This document shows positions 8,010 to 16,063 of a stretch of 22,257 nucleotides of DNA, piece by piece. Within the stretch, counting starts at the first letter, position 1. Each line of letters opens with the position of its first letter. The DNA comes from a virus, in IMG/VR virus record IMGVR_UViG_3300050025_000074, positions 1 through 22,257 of that record. One strand, 5' to 3'. Both the position numbers and the translations under genes were made by a program. Below the pieces are notes generated by a model. The model made no database searches, was not told where the DNA came from, and saw nothing but the letters and a program-made list of their open reading frames with translations.

Positions 8010-8917
8010 GGGAACGGGCCATAGACAGCAAAGATATCGTTGATAGCCTGAGTTTCGAAAGCTTGTAGGTCCTGGGGATTCAAGAAGTTGCGGATGGGGC
8101 TAGGCTCAAAGTCTCTCAGATTCTCTATACGTATGGGAAGCTGGTACTCCACATCCCCCTTGATAATCTCATGCAACACCATCTCTTGATGTACTACTGC
8201 TCTCAATCTTTCCGTCGGTGTTACTTTCACTACCCGCCACCGCTTGTTAGTCATCTCCACGATGATATCTCTGGGCTTCATGATGGGGAAATTAGGCATC
8301 CTGGCAGTAGTATCTCTTTGACCACGCTCTGCGATGGGCAAGTTCTGGACAGAAGTAGAGGATGGATCAATCTGCATATAGATTTCGATCGGTGAGTAGT
8401 AGCCCCTTACGAACGTGGTGTCAAAACACGAGAAACAATTAGATCGACGCTTCTGGCTAGTGAACCCTTTACCCTTTTCCGGGCCGTCATAACAATTCTG
8501 GCAACGCTTACCAAAAGTGCGGATAGGGAAAACGAAGCACTTAGTACCTGCGTACTCATTCCATAGTAGCCGTTCTAGTCTTTGTACTTCTTCCGCGATG
8601 AGGTCAGGTTCATTAGCAAAGGTGAAGGCATCAGACTCTTCTACGTTGGTGCTATCTACCTTCTGTACGCTTTTGATCTTATAGTAAATCTGTCTCCAAC
8701 GATGAAGCAGATTGACTTTGTTGTCTACGAAGCGGTAGTGGTCATCGAAGGGCCCGGCGATAGTATCAAACGGGCCCATAGGAGATTCAGAGCGGAGGAC
8801 ATAGAACGAGAAGTCCATAGGGTCAAGCTCGGTCTCTTTGATCTCCCAGAGGACCTCCAAAAAGTCCAGAGAGAAGCTCCGGACTTTGGTATTCACGAAT
8901 GTTAGGTTCTGAGGCAC
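8006..8917 (-). CDS. Fn3-like plus zinc-ribbon virion protein
   Basis: A 303-aa protein starting at a GTG (8917) preceded by AGTAGGTAGG. Residues about 8-100 look like a fibronectin type III fold: SFSLDFLEVLWEI, then YVLRSESPMGPFDTIAG, YRFVDN, and WRQIYYKIKSV, with the Y-x-I-K end strand. A helix follows, then a zinc ribbon with C139/C142 and C161/C164 around a basic loop (KGKGFTSQKRRS). The C-terminal part is beta-rich (DIIVEMTNKRWRVVKVTPTERLR) and ends in helical and loop segments. Placed just before the terminator-candidate and sheath genes, it is probably a neck or tail-completion protein. I do not recognise a named family. Confidence 0.75.
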   Translation of the reverse strand: MPQNLTFVNTKVRSFSLDFLEVLWEIKETELDPMDFSFYVLRSESPMGPFDTIAGPFDDHYRFVDNKVNLLHRWRQIYYKIKSVQKVDSTNVEESDAFTFANEPDLIAEEVQRLERLLWNEYAGTKCFVFPIRTFGKRCQNCYDGPEKGKGFTSQKRRSNCFSCFDTTFVRGYYSPIEIYMQIDPSSTSVQNLPIAERGQRDTTARMPNFPIMKPRDIIVEMTNKRWRVVKVTPTERLRAVVHQEMVLHEIIKGDVEYQLPIRIENLRDFEPSPIRNFLNPQDLQAFETQAINDIFAVYGPFP

Positions 8918-8931
8918 TATTTTATGCCTAC

Positions 8932-9159
8932 CTACTTGGCCAGCGCTGCGCGAACGGCAGCGTCTTTAGATTCCAGGAGCTTGCGAAGCGCGACTGTCCG
9001 CTCTGGATTGCGCGGCAACGTTGCCATGATCGTTTCGAGCGCCAACGCGCCAAACGCTGCCGATACATTCTTGAGGTTGCCTGGTAGGTGCCCGCAAACG
9101 AAGAATTGCAGGATTTGCTCTTGCTCGGACATCTGGAGTAACTTTTCGTCTTGGTTCAT
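8932..9159 (-). CDS. Acb2/Tad1 hairpin-like small protein (possible anti-CBASS/anti-Thoeris sponge)
   Basis: A 75-aa protein: a short charged N-terminus, then FFVCGHLPGNLKNVS, a hydrophobic helix (AFGALALETIMATLP) and a C-terminal helix RNPERTVALRKLLESKD ending AAVRAALA. The pattern hydrophobic-LP / helix / P-x-x-x-ER-x-x-ALxKLLE-x-KDxAVRA matches my memory of the phage family grouped with the Acb2/Tad1 hairpin domain. Characterised members bind cyclic nucleotides or cyclic ADP-ribose signals and so blunt CBASS or Thoeris defence. Many members are untested, so activity is an inference. Its 3' two thirds are visibly richer in GCG/CGC/CGG-type codons than the flanking genes, which suggests recent acquisition. 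The SD is AAAGGGAAA, seven bases before the ATG. Confidence 0.68.
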   Translation of the reverse strand: MNQDEKLLQMSEQEQILQFFVCGHLPGNLKNVSAAFGALALETIMATLPRNPERTVALRKLLESKDAAVRAALAK

Positions 9160-9205
9160 GATGTTTCCCTTTCTTGTTTTCCTATCGTTTCAGCAGAAGA
9201 AATCA

Positions 9206-10735
9206 TCAGAGTCTTTCACCTATATACTTGGCCGCTGCATGCTTCACATGCTCTGGAGCATCCTTGATAGCTCTAAGAGCTGTAATCAAAAGCTCTGCTC
9301 TCTTCTCCGCCCCGGACTTATTACCTTTACCTGCAGCATAACCCTTTTCTTTGCCGTATCTGTAGCCTAAAGCTCCAGGAACTAGCAAGGCAGCAGCTAT
9401 GGACCGGTCATCCATAGGTTCTTTATTTGCGGCCATCAGTCGTCCTTCATTCTTACCCATGTGATAACCAATCATAGATGGGATACCCAGATTAACCAAA
9501 TCTGTAAGAGGACCTACGATAGCAGTCTTTGCCATCATCCTTCCAACTTGATCTGCGCATGCAACAGCTTCCGCGCTTTTCTCTCCTATACCTGGGAACT
9601 TTGCATGTACCTTCCGCTCTACTATTGCCTTTTCCGCAGGTGTTCCATGTTGTGCTACTCTAGCCAGAGCATTCCTCGCGTGGACCGCATCAGGAATTGG
9701 GTACTTGCCTTTGGAGCTTCCCACTATCTCTCCCGCCACTCCAATCTTCTTAGCCTTGGCTGCTGGAATAGCAAACTTGCTGGAAGATAGTGATTCCCTC
9801 TTCTTCAGAGTCAAATCTGCTGCTACTTTTCCTTCCAACCGATCAAATACAGTAGAATTCTTGTCTTTTCCTTTGTGTAAAGCAGCAGCCGTCCCACCTA
9901 CGCCAGCAAGTCCAAGACCCGCACGTGCACCAAGTACTTTATTACGCTCTTTGGAAATAGCTCGTTGATCACTAGATTTCCATGCCTCCCGTAAAGCTTG
10001 CAACTTTTCTCCAGCAGGCCCTTCTTTGGCGTAAAGATCAAGACGTGCACCCTTTAATTTTTTAAGGGCTTCTATATTACCACCTCCAACCAATTGCCCT
10101 ACTCTTTTCAATGAGTTCATTATACCAGCCGTCTTGTTATCCTGGGGACCAGACTGTAGCCGGTCGAAGACAGTAGAGTTCTTAGCTTTGCCACCAATCA
10201 CTTTACCCTTACGCTCTTCCTCATCCACAATAGCACGCATACCACGATGAAACATGGCTACCTGTTCAGGAGTAAAGTGTTTTGGTGTTTGTACTCCAGT
10301 AATAATAGCTCCATCACGGTGTTTAGTTACTGCAGCAGTCTTGGACTCCGCATCTCTACTACCCAGACCTGGGTCATCTGTAGTTTTGATCTCACGGGGC
10401 ACAAAGGGTGTAGTAGGTTCTGGCTTACCAGTAGAGGACTGAAGAAGCTGCTTCCCCGATTCCATGCTTGAGGTACCTGCTACAGTAGAGGATGCAGTAG
10501 GAAGCTCTGCTGGTGTTGTCTTCTTGGCCACCGCCTTCTCCGTGGCATCTAGATACTTCTTCACCGGCCCATCGTCAGGTATCTCAGGTGTTGCAGCTCC
10601 TTCCACAGCCACCTTGGTGAGACCTAGAACCTGTTCCAACTGTTCAACGGAGAGGGAGTCATAGAACTCTTTCAGTTCCGCACCGGCCGTCTTCTCCATG
10701 CTCTCTTTGTATAGGTTGCTCAAGAATGAGTCCAT
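9206..10735 (-). CDS. Large Ala/Lys-rich protein with a conserved phage HARNALARV module
   Basis: A 509-aa protein of unknown function, started at an ATG with SD AGGAGATTG. The N-terminus holds K-x-A motifs (MEKTAGAE, LTKVAVEG), then a disordered region to about 135. KNSTVFDRL occurs twice (185-193 and 292-300). Residues about 317-384 (SSSKFAIP, KYPIPDAVHARNALARVAQ, HGTPAEKAIVERKV, KFPGI) match a short module common in phage structural or scaffold-like genes, which I believe is called DUF6582. A Gly-rich helix lies at 268-286, and the C-terminal part has two more hydrophobic segments (410-425 and 445-470). It is likely virion-associated with the neighbouring 405- and 643-aa proteins. It could be an ejected internal protein; the sequence does not prove this. 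Confidence 0.8.
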   Translation of the reverse strand: MDSFLSNLYKESMEKTAGAELKEFYDSLSVEQLEQVLGLTKVAVEGAATPEIPDDGPVKKYLDATEKAVAKKTTPAELPTASSTVAGTSSMESGKQLLQSSTGKPEPTTPFVPREIKTTDDPGLGSRDAESKTAAVTKHRDGAIITGVQTPKHFTPEQVAMFHRGMRAIVDEEERKGKVIGGKAKNSTVFDRLQSGPQDNKTAGIMNSLKRVGQLVGGGNIEALKKLKGARLDLYAKEGPAGEKLQALREAWKSSDQRAISKERNKVLGARAGLGLAGVGGTAAALHKGKDKNSTVFDRLEGKVAADLTLKKRESLSSSKFAIPAAKAKKIGVAGEIVGSSKGKYPIPDAVHARNALARVAQHGTPAEKAIVERKVHAKFPGIGEKSAEAVACADQVGRMMAKTAIVGPLTDLVNLGIPSMIGYHMGKNEGRLMAANKEPMDDRSIAAALLVPGALGYRYGKEKGYAAGKGNKSGAEKRAELLITALRAIKDAPEHVKHAAAKYIGERL

Positions 10736-10739
10736 TTGA

Positions 10740-11957
10740 TCAATCTCCTGTTTGTGGTAGGCTCTGAATTCTCTGTTGTAACTGGCCGGGGCTCTCTAGT
10801 CCTTGGCTCTCTCGTCTAGACTGATTGTACTGTTTAACCTTACGAATCAAGTATGGTGCAGCTATAGCAGGCAAGCCCATTCCTAAAGCATATGTACCGA
10901 AGCCCTTACCTAGTTGTCTTTTAGCCAGGCTCATCTGTTGCGGAGAGAAGAGTCCAGTACGCTTCATAGACTTGATCGCATTGATCGAAGCCATAGCTTC
11001 TTCTCCCAGGATAGGTGCCACACCAGCAGCCCCCATCAGAGGAGACAACTTGGAAGCAGTACTATCAGGGTCTGCCATCGTCGCGGAAGTCATACCAGCT
11101 ATACCACCTGCATAGGCTGCAGGTGCTCGTAATGCATGGGTCAACTTTCCGATTGTGGAGTTGCCAAACATCGCATGACCGAATTCGTGGGCAGTAAAGT
11201 GAGGACCTGCCTTCATGGGTGCCATCACATGCCCAGTCTCCAGAGCATGCAAAGCATCCTTCTTAGACTGTGCCAATATGTTGGCATCGCCAGCTAGGGC
11301 AGCATCACTTACAGGCTCATCGTAGAGACCTGGGTTCTCTCTTCGCATCTCCTCTAGGGAGCCCTTGAATTTTGCTATGTTCGACTTAGCAAAAGCTGGT
11401 ACGTACTTCTTGGATTCGTGCCCTCTCAAGAACTTAGGTAGGAAACCGCCTTTTGGTACTGACAAAGCATCCAGCATACCGCCCTCTGGTAAGCCAGTAG
11501 TAGGGACTGCGTGACCCATTTGCTTGGTCAAATCTGAGTGTAGGGCTATTAGCTCTTCTGGGGTTGTACGGGAGTTCAGCTCACTCTTGATCAGAGGGTT
11601 CTTTAACAACTTTGTTCGGGCATACAAAGCACCACCACTAAGCCCAGCGGCACCTAACAGACCTCCAGCCCTCTCAGCACCGTGGACATTGCTGAGTTGA
11701 TTAGATAGGGCGCCTCTGAGTGCTTCTTGTACCTGGGGGTTCGTTTGATCTTGCTGTTCTAGCTCTTGAACAGTCTTGTGAGCTTTCGCCTCTCCTCTAG
11801 ACCTACCACCCTCACCCCAGGGGCCATACTTGTACAAATCTGCTGCACCCACCAAACCTGTGAGGGCAGAACTCATCTCATGCTGCCCCATTGACGGGAT
11901 GGCTAATTTAGTCAACTCGTCTACGAAGGCTGCTGCTTTGATCTGACCGGCGAGCAA
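10740..11957 (-). CDS. Putative virion zinc metallopeptidase, YugP-like (HEFGH motif)
   Basis: A 405-aa protein. The start is a TTG at 11957 with a good SD (AAGGAG) that overlaps the preceding stop. Near the N-terminus is FVDELTKLAI (11-20), the shared targeting-type motif. The C-terminal half has FTAHEFGHAMFG with the zinc-binding H257-E-F-G-H261. A Gly/Ala-rich possible membrane segment follows, then GEEAMASINAI (E319/E320, the candidate third ligand) and about 20 residues later LSPQQ-like helix spacing and GTYALG (354-359). In bacterial YugP-type (Zn_peptidase_2) proteases an HExGHA motif, a membrane segment, an E-x-x-AS helix about 60 residues on, and a TYVA segment occur in this order. 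Catalytic H, E, H are all present. The substrate is unknown: cell-envelope protein or virion protein processing are both possible. Confidence 0.7.
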   Translation of the reverse strand: MLAGQIKAAAFVDELTKLAIPSMGQHEMSSALTGLVGAADLYKYGPWGEGGRSRGEAKAHKTVQELEQQDQTNPQVQEALRGALSNQLSNVHGAERAGGLLGAAGLSGGALYARTKLLKNPLIKSELNSRTTPEELIALHSDLTKQMGHAVPTTGLPEGGMLDALSVPKGGFLPKFLRGHESKKYVPAFAKSNIAKFKGSLEEMRRENPGLYDEPVSDAALAGDANILAQSKKDALHALETGHVMAPMKAGPHFTAHEFGHAMFGNSTIGKLTHALRAPAAYAGGIAGMTSATMADPDSTASKLSPLMGAAGVAPILGEEAMASINAIKSMKRTGLFSPQQMSLAKRQLGKGFGTYALGMGLPAIAAPYLIRKVKQYNQSRRESQGLESPGQLQQRIQSLPQTGD

Positions 11958-11962
11958 GGACT

Positions 11963-13894
11963 CTACTCCTTGCTACCGGCAGATGGTGGCTTGGCTGCCT
12001 TTGGAGCTGATGACTTGGGTTGCTGGATATGGATATTCACAGGAGCCCCACTACCCCCTCCGGCAGTACCTCCTGGTGCTGGTGGCCCTCCGGCTGGTGG
12101 ACCGGCATCAGGAGCTACTGGTGGACCTCCTGGGGGCCCTCCAGCTGCTTCAGGAGGAGGTGCTGGCTGCGCATCTGTCGTAGGAGCCATTCCACCTGGG
12201 GTAGCTGCTCCTGGAGGGCCTGCTGCGCCTGCATTGGGGTCCTGACCTGGGAGTGGGGCTACAGGCACTGGTGGTGGGCCTACAGCAGCTGTTGGGTCTT
12301 GGGCCAGCATATCCATCAAGCTTTGGCGATAGGAGGTGATAGCCTGGCGGAGAGCAAGAGCTTGTTGTTGAGCTACCAGGGATTCATTCCTTGCCATCAT
12401 AGCTTCTTGAGCAGAGGCAGCTGCTTGTTCACCAGACATCTGAGCCTGTCCCATACCTTCCGACTTAGCGGCATCCAGTTCTTGAATCAGCTGTTGCAGC
12501 TGACCCTCAAGCATAGAGGCTCGCTCTTCGGCGGCATCAAAGGCTTGAGTAGCCTCATCAGCACGAGTCTGATGGAAGTCGGCTTCGTTGCCCTTTTGGA
12601 TCATAGCCATAATTTCATCTACAGGGTTAGGCTTTAAGTCTTGCGGGACCTGAACCATGGGGTCTGTCTCGGGAGCAGCATCGTTACCATCATGTTCTTC
12701 TGCCGGGAATAGATTAGTAGACCTTTCCCCTTGCCCGGCGTCTACATCATCGTCGTTGGTAGATAGACCATCTCTACCTTGTTCCGCCTTCTTGTGCATC
12801 TTATGAAGGCGGTCGATGGCACGCTTCATGACATCTTTAGCTGCTGCAAGTTTAGGCTCTGTGAACTGTTCTGCACCAGCTTTGGCACCAAGGTTACCGA
12901 CCATAGCTCCGATGCCGGGCATATGGATACGTTCACCAAGGGCATGCCCAGCCATACCGCCTGCTTGACCGATGGCCTCATTGATCGCCCCGGTAGGTCC
13001 TTCCTGCATGGCGCCCGAAGCAGCTGCCTCGCCAATATCTTCTGGAGGCATAACACCTTGAGCAGCGCGGAAGAAATTACGAAGGCTCCATGCCAGTTTG
13101 ATCTTAGCTAAAGCTGCTGCCAATTTCGTAGACCTACCTGCAGCACTTGTATACATGTCTGGTTTGAGTACTTGCAAAGCTGGTTTAGCTGGCATAGCCC
13201 CCAATGCCCTGCCCGCACCAAGAGGGGCAGCTGCTTTACGAGCTAGAAGTGCCTGTCCTCCTGCTCCTAGAGCTCCACCTACTGCAGCCCCTGTAAGAGC
13301 CCCACCCAGTCTATTCCCCGGCTGGGCACTAACACCTCCCGCAGCAGCACCTACACCAGCACCAAGAGCTGGAATAACCATCTTGGGGTGTCTAGCAGCC
13401 ATACCCATTAACTTCTCACCTATGCCGGCGATGTTGACTGCCTGCTTTTCAATAGACCCGTGCTTGGCTGACCTGTGTGTATCAATCTCTTGGCCTACTG
13501 TCTTCCCGGCCACATGTCCCAGAGCCGCACCCACAGCTGTCCTGAATGCCATCTCACCAGGACTATGCCCACGGGAAGCAAGAAGACCGGCACCAATACC
13601 AGCAGCAGTACCTACACCCTTTCCGATTCTTTCTCCGCGACTACGTCTCTGCTTTGCATGCTGAGCAATATCCTGGGCAGCAGTATTGCGGATGCCGGAA
13701 AGAGTTCCAGCCTGCATAGCTTTATCGAAGTCTTCTTGGCTGACAGATACATCAGCAGCTAGCTTCAGCAAGTCCACCTCTTCCGCGAGCAGACCACCAG
13801 AAGCCAGCTTCATAATCATGAAGTGTTCAGCGGCCTTATCCCAAGGAATACTCTGGGATGGAGCCAACAGATCGTATAGGGTTTCCTTACTCAT
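11963..13894 (-). CDS. Large glycine-zipper / coiled-coil / proline-rich protein
   Basis: A 643-aa protein with no recognised family. From the N-terminus: helices with K-x-A motifs (IMKLASGG, LLKLAADV, residues 27-48); Gly/Ala-rich helix pairs of glycine-zipper type at about 90-130 and 172-218; LAAALAKIKLAW (258-269); a further Gly-rich stretch at 308-342; an acidic disordered region (375-425); a long helix predicted coiled-coil (about 428-532, rich in Q, E, A); and a Pro/Gly/Ala tail (539-643) ending in basic residues. The SD AAGGAG overlaps the end of the fibre gene. Size, membrane-type helices and place among structural genes would suit an internal or ejected protein, or possibly a tape-measure-like one, though the sequence is not a typical tape measure. 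I give no function. Confidence 0.78.
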   Translation of the reverse strand: MSKETLYDLLAPSQSIPWDKAAEHFMIMKLASGGLLAEEVDLLKLAADVSVSQEDFDKAMQAGTLSGIRNTAAQDIAQHAKQRRSRGERIGKGVGTAAGIGAGLLASRGHSPGEMAFRTAVGAALGHVAGKTVGQEIDTHRSAKHGSIEKQAVNIAGIGEKLMGMAARHPKMVIPALGAGVGAAAGGVSAQPGNRLGGALTGAAVGGALGAGGQALLARKAAAPLGAGRALGAMPAKPALQVLKPDMYTSAAGRSTKLAAALAKIKLAWSLRNFFRAAQGVMPPEDIGEAAASGAMQEGPTGAINEAIGQAGGMAGHALGERIHMPGIGAMVGNLGAKAGAEQFTEPKLAAAKDVMKRAIDRLHKMHKKAEQGRDGLSTNDDDVDAGQGERSTNLFPAEEHDGNDAAPETDPMVQVPQDLKPNPVDEIMAMIQKGNEADFHQTRADEATQAFDAAEERASMLEGQLQQLIQELDAAKSEGMGQAQMSGEQAAASAQEAMMARNESLVAQQQALALRQAITSYRQSLMDMLAQDPTAAVGPPPVPVAPLPGQDPNAGAAGPPGAATPGGMAPTTDAQPAPPPEAAGGPPGGPPVAPDAGPPAGGPPAPGGTAGGGSGAPVNIHIQQPKSSAPKAAKPPSAGSKE

Positions 13895-13903
13895 AGTAAC
13901 TCC

Positions 13904-15097
13904 TTAGTACTCAATGACAGTAACCATTCCCGCACCCCCAACACCTCCCCCCGCATTTACAGAGTAACTAACTCCACCTCCTCCTCCTCCATATCCTGCT
14001 GCACTAGCCCCAAATCCAGTCCCTTCTCCATCCCCCCCAGACCCATCTTCAGACCCATCTTCAGAGTAGTTGAACACCCTACCGTAGCTCCCAACTCCTC
14101 CTCCAATACCTCCTGCCACAGCGAGAGATTCGTCGGAATAAGAAGCTATACCAGCCGTGCCACAGGCGCCTGGAAGATTGAGATCTCCGTAGTCCCCCGC
14201 TGCTCCCCCCGCCCCTCCGCGAGCTACAAGATAATCAGTTGAACTGCCCTTGCCCCCTGACCCACCAAGCGCAGTATACGTAGTTCCACCAACTGTAACT
14301 GTGGTCGTTCCACCATGGCCTCCATCGCCACCAGTAGAAGCACCACCAGCTCCTGAGGCTCCAGTGGTTATAGCTGTTAAATTAGCCCCAGGAGAAAGCA
14401 GCAGTTTGGTAGTCGTTCCCCCATCTCCACCACCTCCTCCAGCCGCACCTCCATAGGAGTTACTAGCCCCACCGCCGCCCCCGGCTCCTCCCTTCAGAAT
14501 CAATTGACATGGACGAGAAGTATCTAATAGAGAAAAACTTGCCCCAGACTGTGCAGTAAGGACCGTAATCCTTTTCGGAGTAGTTGCGCTAGATCCAGAA
14601 GGTCCCGAAGGTCCTGAAACTCCTGATGGACCAGAATGTCCTGATGGTCCAGAGACTCCTGATGGACCTGAGGGTCCTGTAACAGAAGCTCCCGATGGAC
14701 CAGAAGGTCCTGATAGTCCAGAGACTCCAGATGGACCTGAGGGTCCTGTAACAGAAGCTCCCGATGGACCAGAAGGTCCTGATAGTCCAGAGACTCCAGA
14801 TGGACCTGAGGGTCCTGTAACAGAAGCTCCCGATGGTCCAGAAGGTCCTGATGGTCCTGATGGTCCTGAGACTCCTGATGGACCAGAAGGTCCACCTTCT
14901 GGACCGCCTGGGCCCGATGGACCAGAAGGTCCTGATGGTCCTACAACAGAAACTCCTGATGGCCCTGAGACTCCAGATGGACCTGATGGCCCTGAGACTC
15001 CAGATGGACCTGATGGACCCCCAGGAGGTCCTGGGGGTCCAGAAGGCCCGGAGGGGCCAGAAGACCCTCTTAAATGCTCATCTTTAACATAAGCCAT
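13904..15097 (-). CDS. Collagen-like fibre protein with glycine-rich tip domain
   Basis: A 397-aa protein, ATG at 15097 (MAYVKDEHL). A TTG 12 bases earlier would leave no room for an SD. Residues about 14-170 are G-P-S / G-V-S triplets forming a collagen-like triple helix, broken at regular places by GASVTG and GVSVVG. A short linker (TVLTAQSGASFSLLDTSRP) leads to a C-terminal region of about 200 residues dominated by GGAGGGGG-type runs. It ends AGMVTVIEY, a common ending of glycine-rich tail adhesins. Proteins with polyglycine tip sandwiches include the gp38 adhesin of Salmonella phage S16, so receptor binding is plausible. A 12-bp tandem at 14040-14063 encodes DGSE twice. It is probably a trimeric fibre on the virion. 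Confidence 0.85.
   Translation of the reverse strand: MAYVKDEHLRGSSGPSGPSGPPGPPGGPSGPSGVSGPSGPSGVSGPSGVSVVGPSGPSGPSGPGGPEGGPSGPSGVSGPSGPSGPSGPSGASVTGPSGPSGVSGLSGPSGPSGASVTGPSGPSGVSGLSGPSGPSGASVTGPSGPSGVSGPSGHSGPSGVSGPSGPSGSSATTPKRITVLTAQSGASFSLLDTSRPCQLILKGGAGGGGGASNSYGGAAGGGGGDGGTTTKLLLSPGANLTAITTGASGAGGASTGGDGGHGGTTTVTVGGTTYTALGGSGGKGSSTDYLVARGGAGGAAGDYGDLNLPGACGTAGIASYSDESLAVAGGIGGGVGSYGRVFNYSEDGSEDGSGGDGEGTGFGASAAGYGGGGGGVSYSVNAGGGVGGAGMVTVIEY
14673..14852 (-). repeat. 69-bp in-frame tandem repeat in the collagen-like gene
   Basis: Two identical 69-bp copies (14673-14741, 14742-14810) are followed by a third copy that matches for about 42 bases with one change. Each encodes 23 residues including the GASVTG interruption. 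Identity at the DNA level suggests recent duplication or slippage, and because 69 is divisible by three the length can change without frameshift. Confidence 0.9.
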
Positions 15098-15145
15098 AAC
15101 TACACCCAATCCCTAATAACATGATCGAAGGATCGTGATAGTTCC

Positions 15146-15814
15146 TTACGCATGTGTGATCACACAGTACTTCTGACCACTGGCAATAGACATCACTATG
15201 TTGACTATATTGGTTGATGTCACTTCCGTGACTACTACTGGACTAGAGGCAGCAGGCCAGCCTAAGATCGCATTGGCTGTTCCGGCCTTGATGGAATATC
15301 CGATCTTATCTAGGGCTATCTGCCAAGTCTGTGGTGCCTGCCCGTAATTTCGCAACTTCACGTTTGCAAGATTGGCGCTAGTTGCAAATGCAGGATTGCT
15401 TGCTCCCTGCTGAACAAGTTTAGCGGGAGTTCCCGTCACTCCCACAATTTCCCCCAGGGTGAACGTACCGTGATGCTGCACTACTTTGTAACTGGTGCTG
15501 CTCACCTTGGAGACAACACGCGCAGTAGCTTTACTAGTCTGGCCCGTAATAACATCACCGAAAGCCCAATCAGTAGCAGGAGCAGCATTAAGGGTGACAG
15601 TTTCTGCCTGAATTTGATCTAAGATGGCCGATGGAGAAAGTCCGGCACTCGTAGGGTCTGCCAAGGTAATCGTATAGTCTGTCGACCCATCATTCACCAC
15701 GATAGTCATACCATGCAAACCATATACAAGTGCCAGAAGAGGACGACCAATAATAGTTCCATTCAGGAAATCAACCAACTCCGCCGGGCTACTGAATGTA
15801 TGATAATTGTACAT
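15146..15814 (-). CDS. Beta-rich structural protein of unknown role
   Basis: A 222-aa protein. The ATG at 15814 (MYNYHTFSSPAEL) is chosen because AGGAGAC lies seven bases upstream. The frame also has a TTG at 15841 but that would place this SD inside the gene. The N-terminal part has a helix (SSPAELVDFLNGTI) then alternating beta segments (GMTIVVNDGSTDYTITL, SSTSYKVVQHHG), with a gene-end Ser/Thr/Val-rich region (VTEVTSTNIVNIVMSIASG). No family is recognised. Its place right before the collagen-like fibre suggests a base, linker or chaperone for that fibre, but this is position-based. Confidence 0.65.
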   Translation of the reverse strand: MYNYHTFSSPAELVDFLNGTIIGRPLLALVYGLHGMTIVVNDGSTDYTITLADPTSAGLSPSAILDQIQAETVTLNAAPATDWAFGDVITGQTSKATARVVSKVSSTSYKVVQHHGTFTLGEIVGVTGTPAKLVQQGASNPAFATSANLANVKLRNYGQAPQTWQIALDKIGYSIKAGTANAILGWPAASSPVVVTEVTSTNIVNIVMSIASGQKYCVITHA

Positions 15815-15850
15815 TGATCTGTCTCCTGAATAGTTGCTCAAGAAATCTTA

Positions 15851-16018
15851 CTAGCGCCTAGGGAAGTAGTGCTGCCCCAAACTGAATACCAAACCAATAA
15901 GGCCGGCAAGAACAGTAAGTCTACCAAATTCCCGGAACTTGACTGACTTCCATTCCGGCACCCACATTACTAACCCAATGAGAATGGCTATGATCGGAAT
16001 CGAAAAATAAATCCACAT
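15851..16018 (-). CDS. 55-aa two-helix membrane protein
   Basis: A short gene with an ATG at 16018, an SD AAGGAGACA at the right distance and a TAG at 15851. The product has an N-terminal hydrophobic helix (IYFSIPIIAILIGLVMWV), a short polar turn (PEWKSVKFREFGR), a second hydrophobic helix (LTVLAGLIGLVFSL) and a basic end (YFPRR). It fills most of the space between the 171-aa and 222-aa genes. Two-helix proteins of this size can be holins, antiholins or small virion membrane proteins, but nothing here decides between them. No endolysin is visible next to it. Confidence 0.8.
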   Translation of the reverse strand: MWIYFSIPIIAILIGLVMWVPEWKSVKFREFGRLTVLAGLIGLVFSLGQHYFPRR

Positions 16019-16063
16019 GATGTTGTCTCCTTGTTTTGATGCGAATATGGCTAAAGAAATTGA

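Noticed and set aside
14673-14852. Tandem repeats as a CRISPR array
   Set aside because: Units are directly adjacent with no unique spacers, and are in frame with the collagen-like coding sequence.
14524-14895. A second repeat-rich frame inside the fibre gene
   Set aside because: It is the frame-shifted copy of the collagen repeat (Leu/Gln/Asp-rich), a product of the tandem DNA repeat.
15120-15137. Small hairpin between the 222-aa gene and the fibre gene
   Set aside because: Seven pairs with one mismatch and no T-tract; it is too weak to call a terminator.
15839-15841. TTG start adding nine residues to the 222-aa protein
   Set aside because: The strong SD AGGAGAC lies between this TTG and the ATG at 15814, so the ATG is the better start. 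A TTG at 15109 for the fibre gene was set aside for the same kind of reason.
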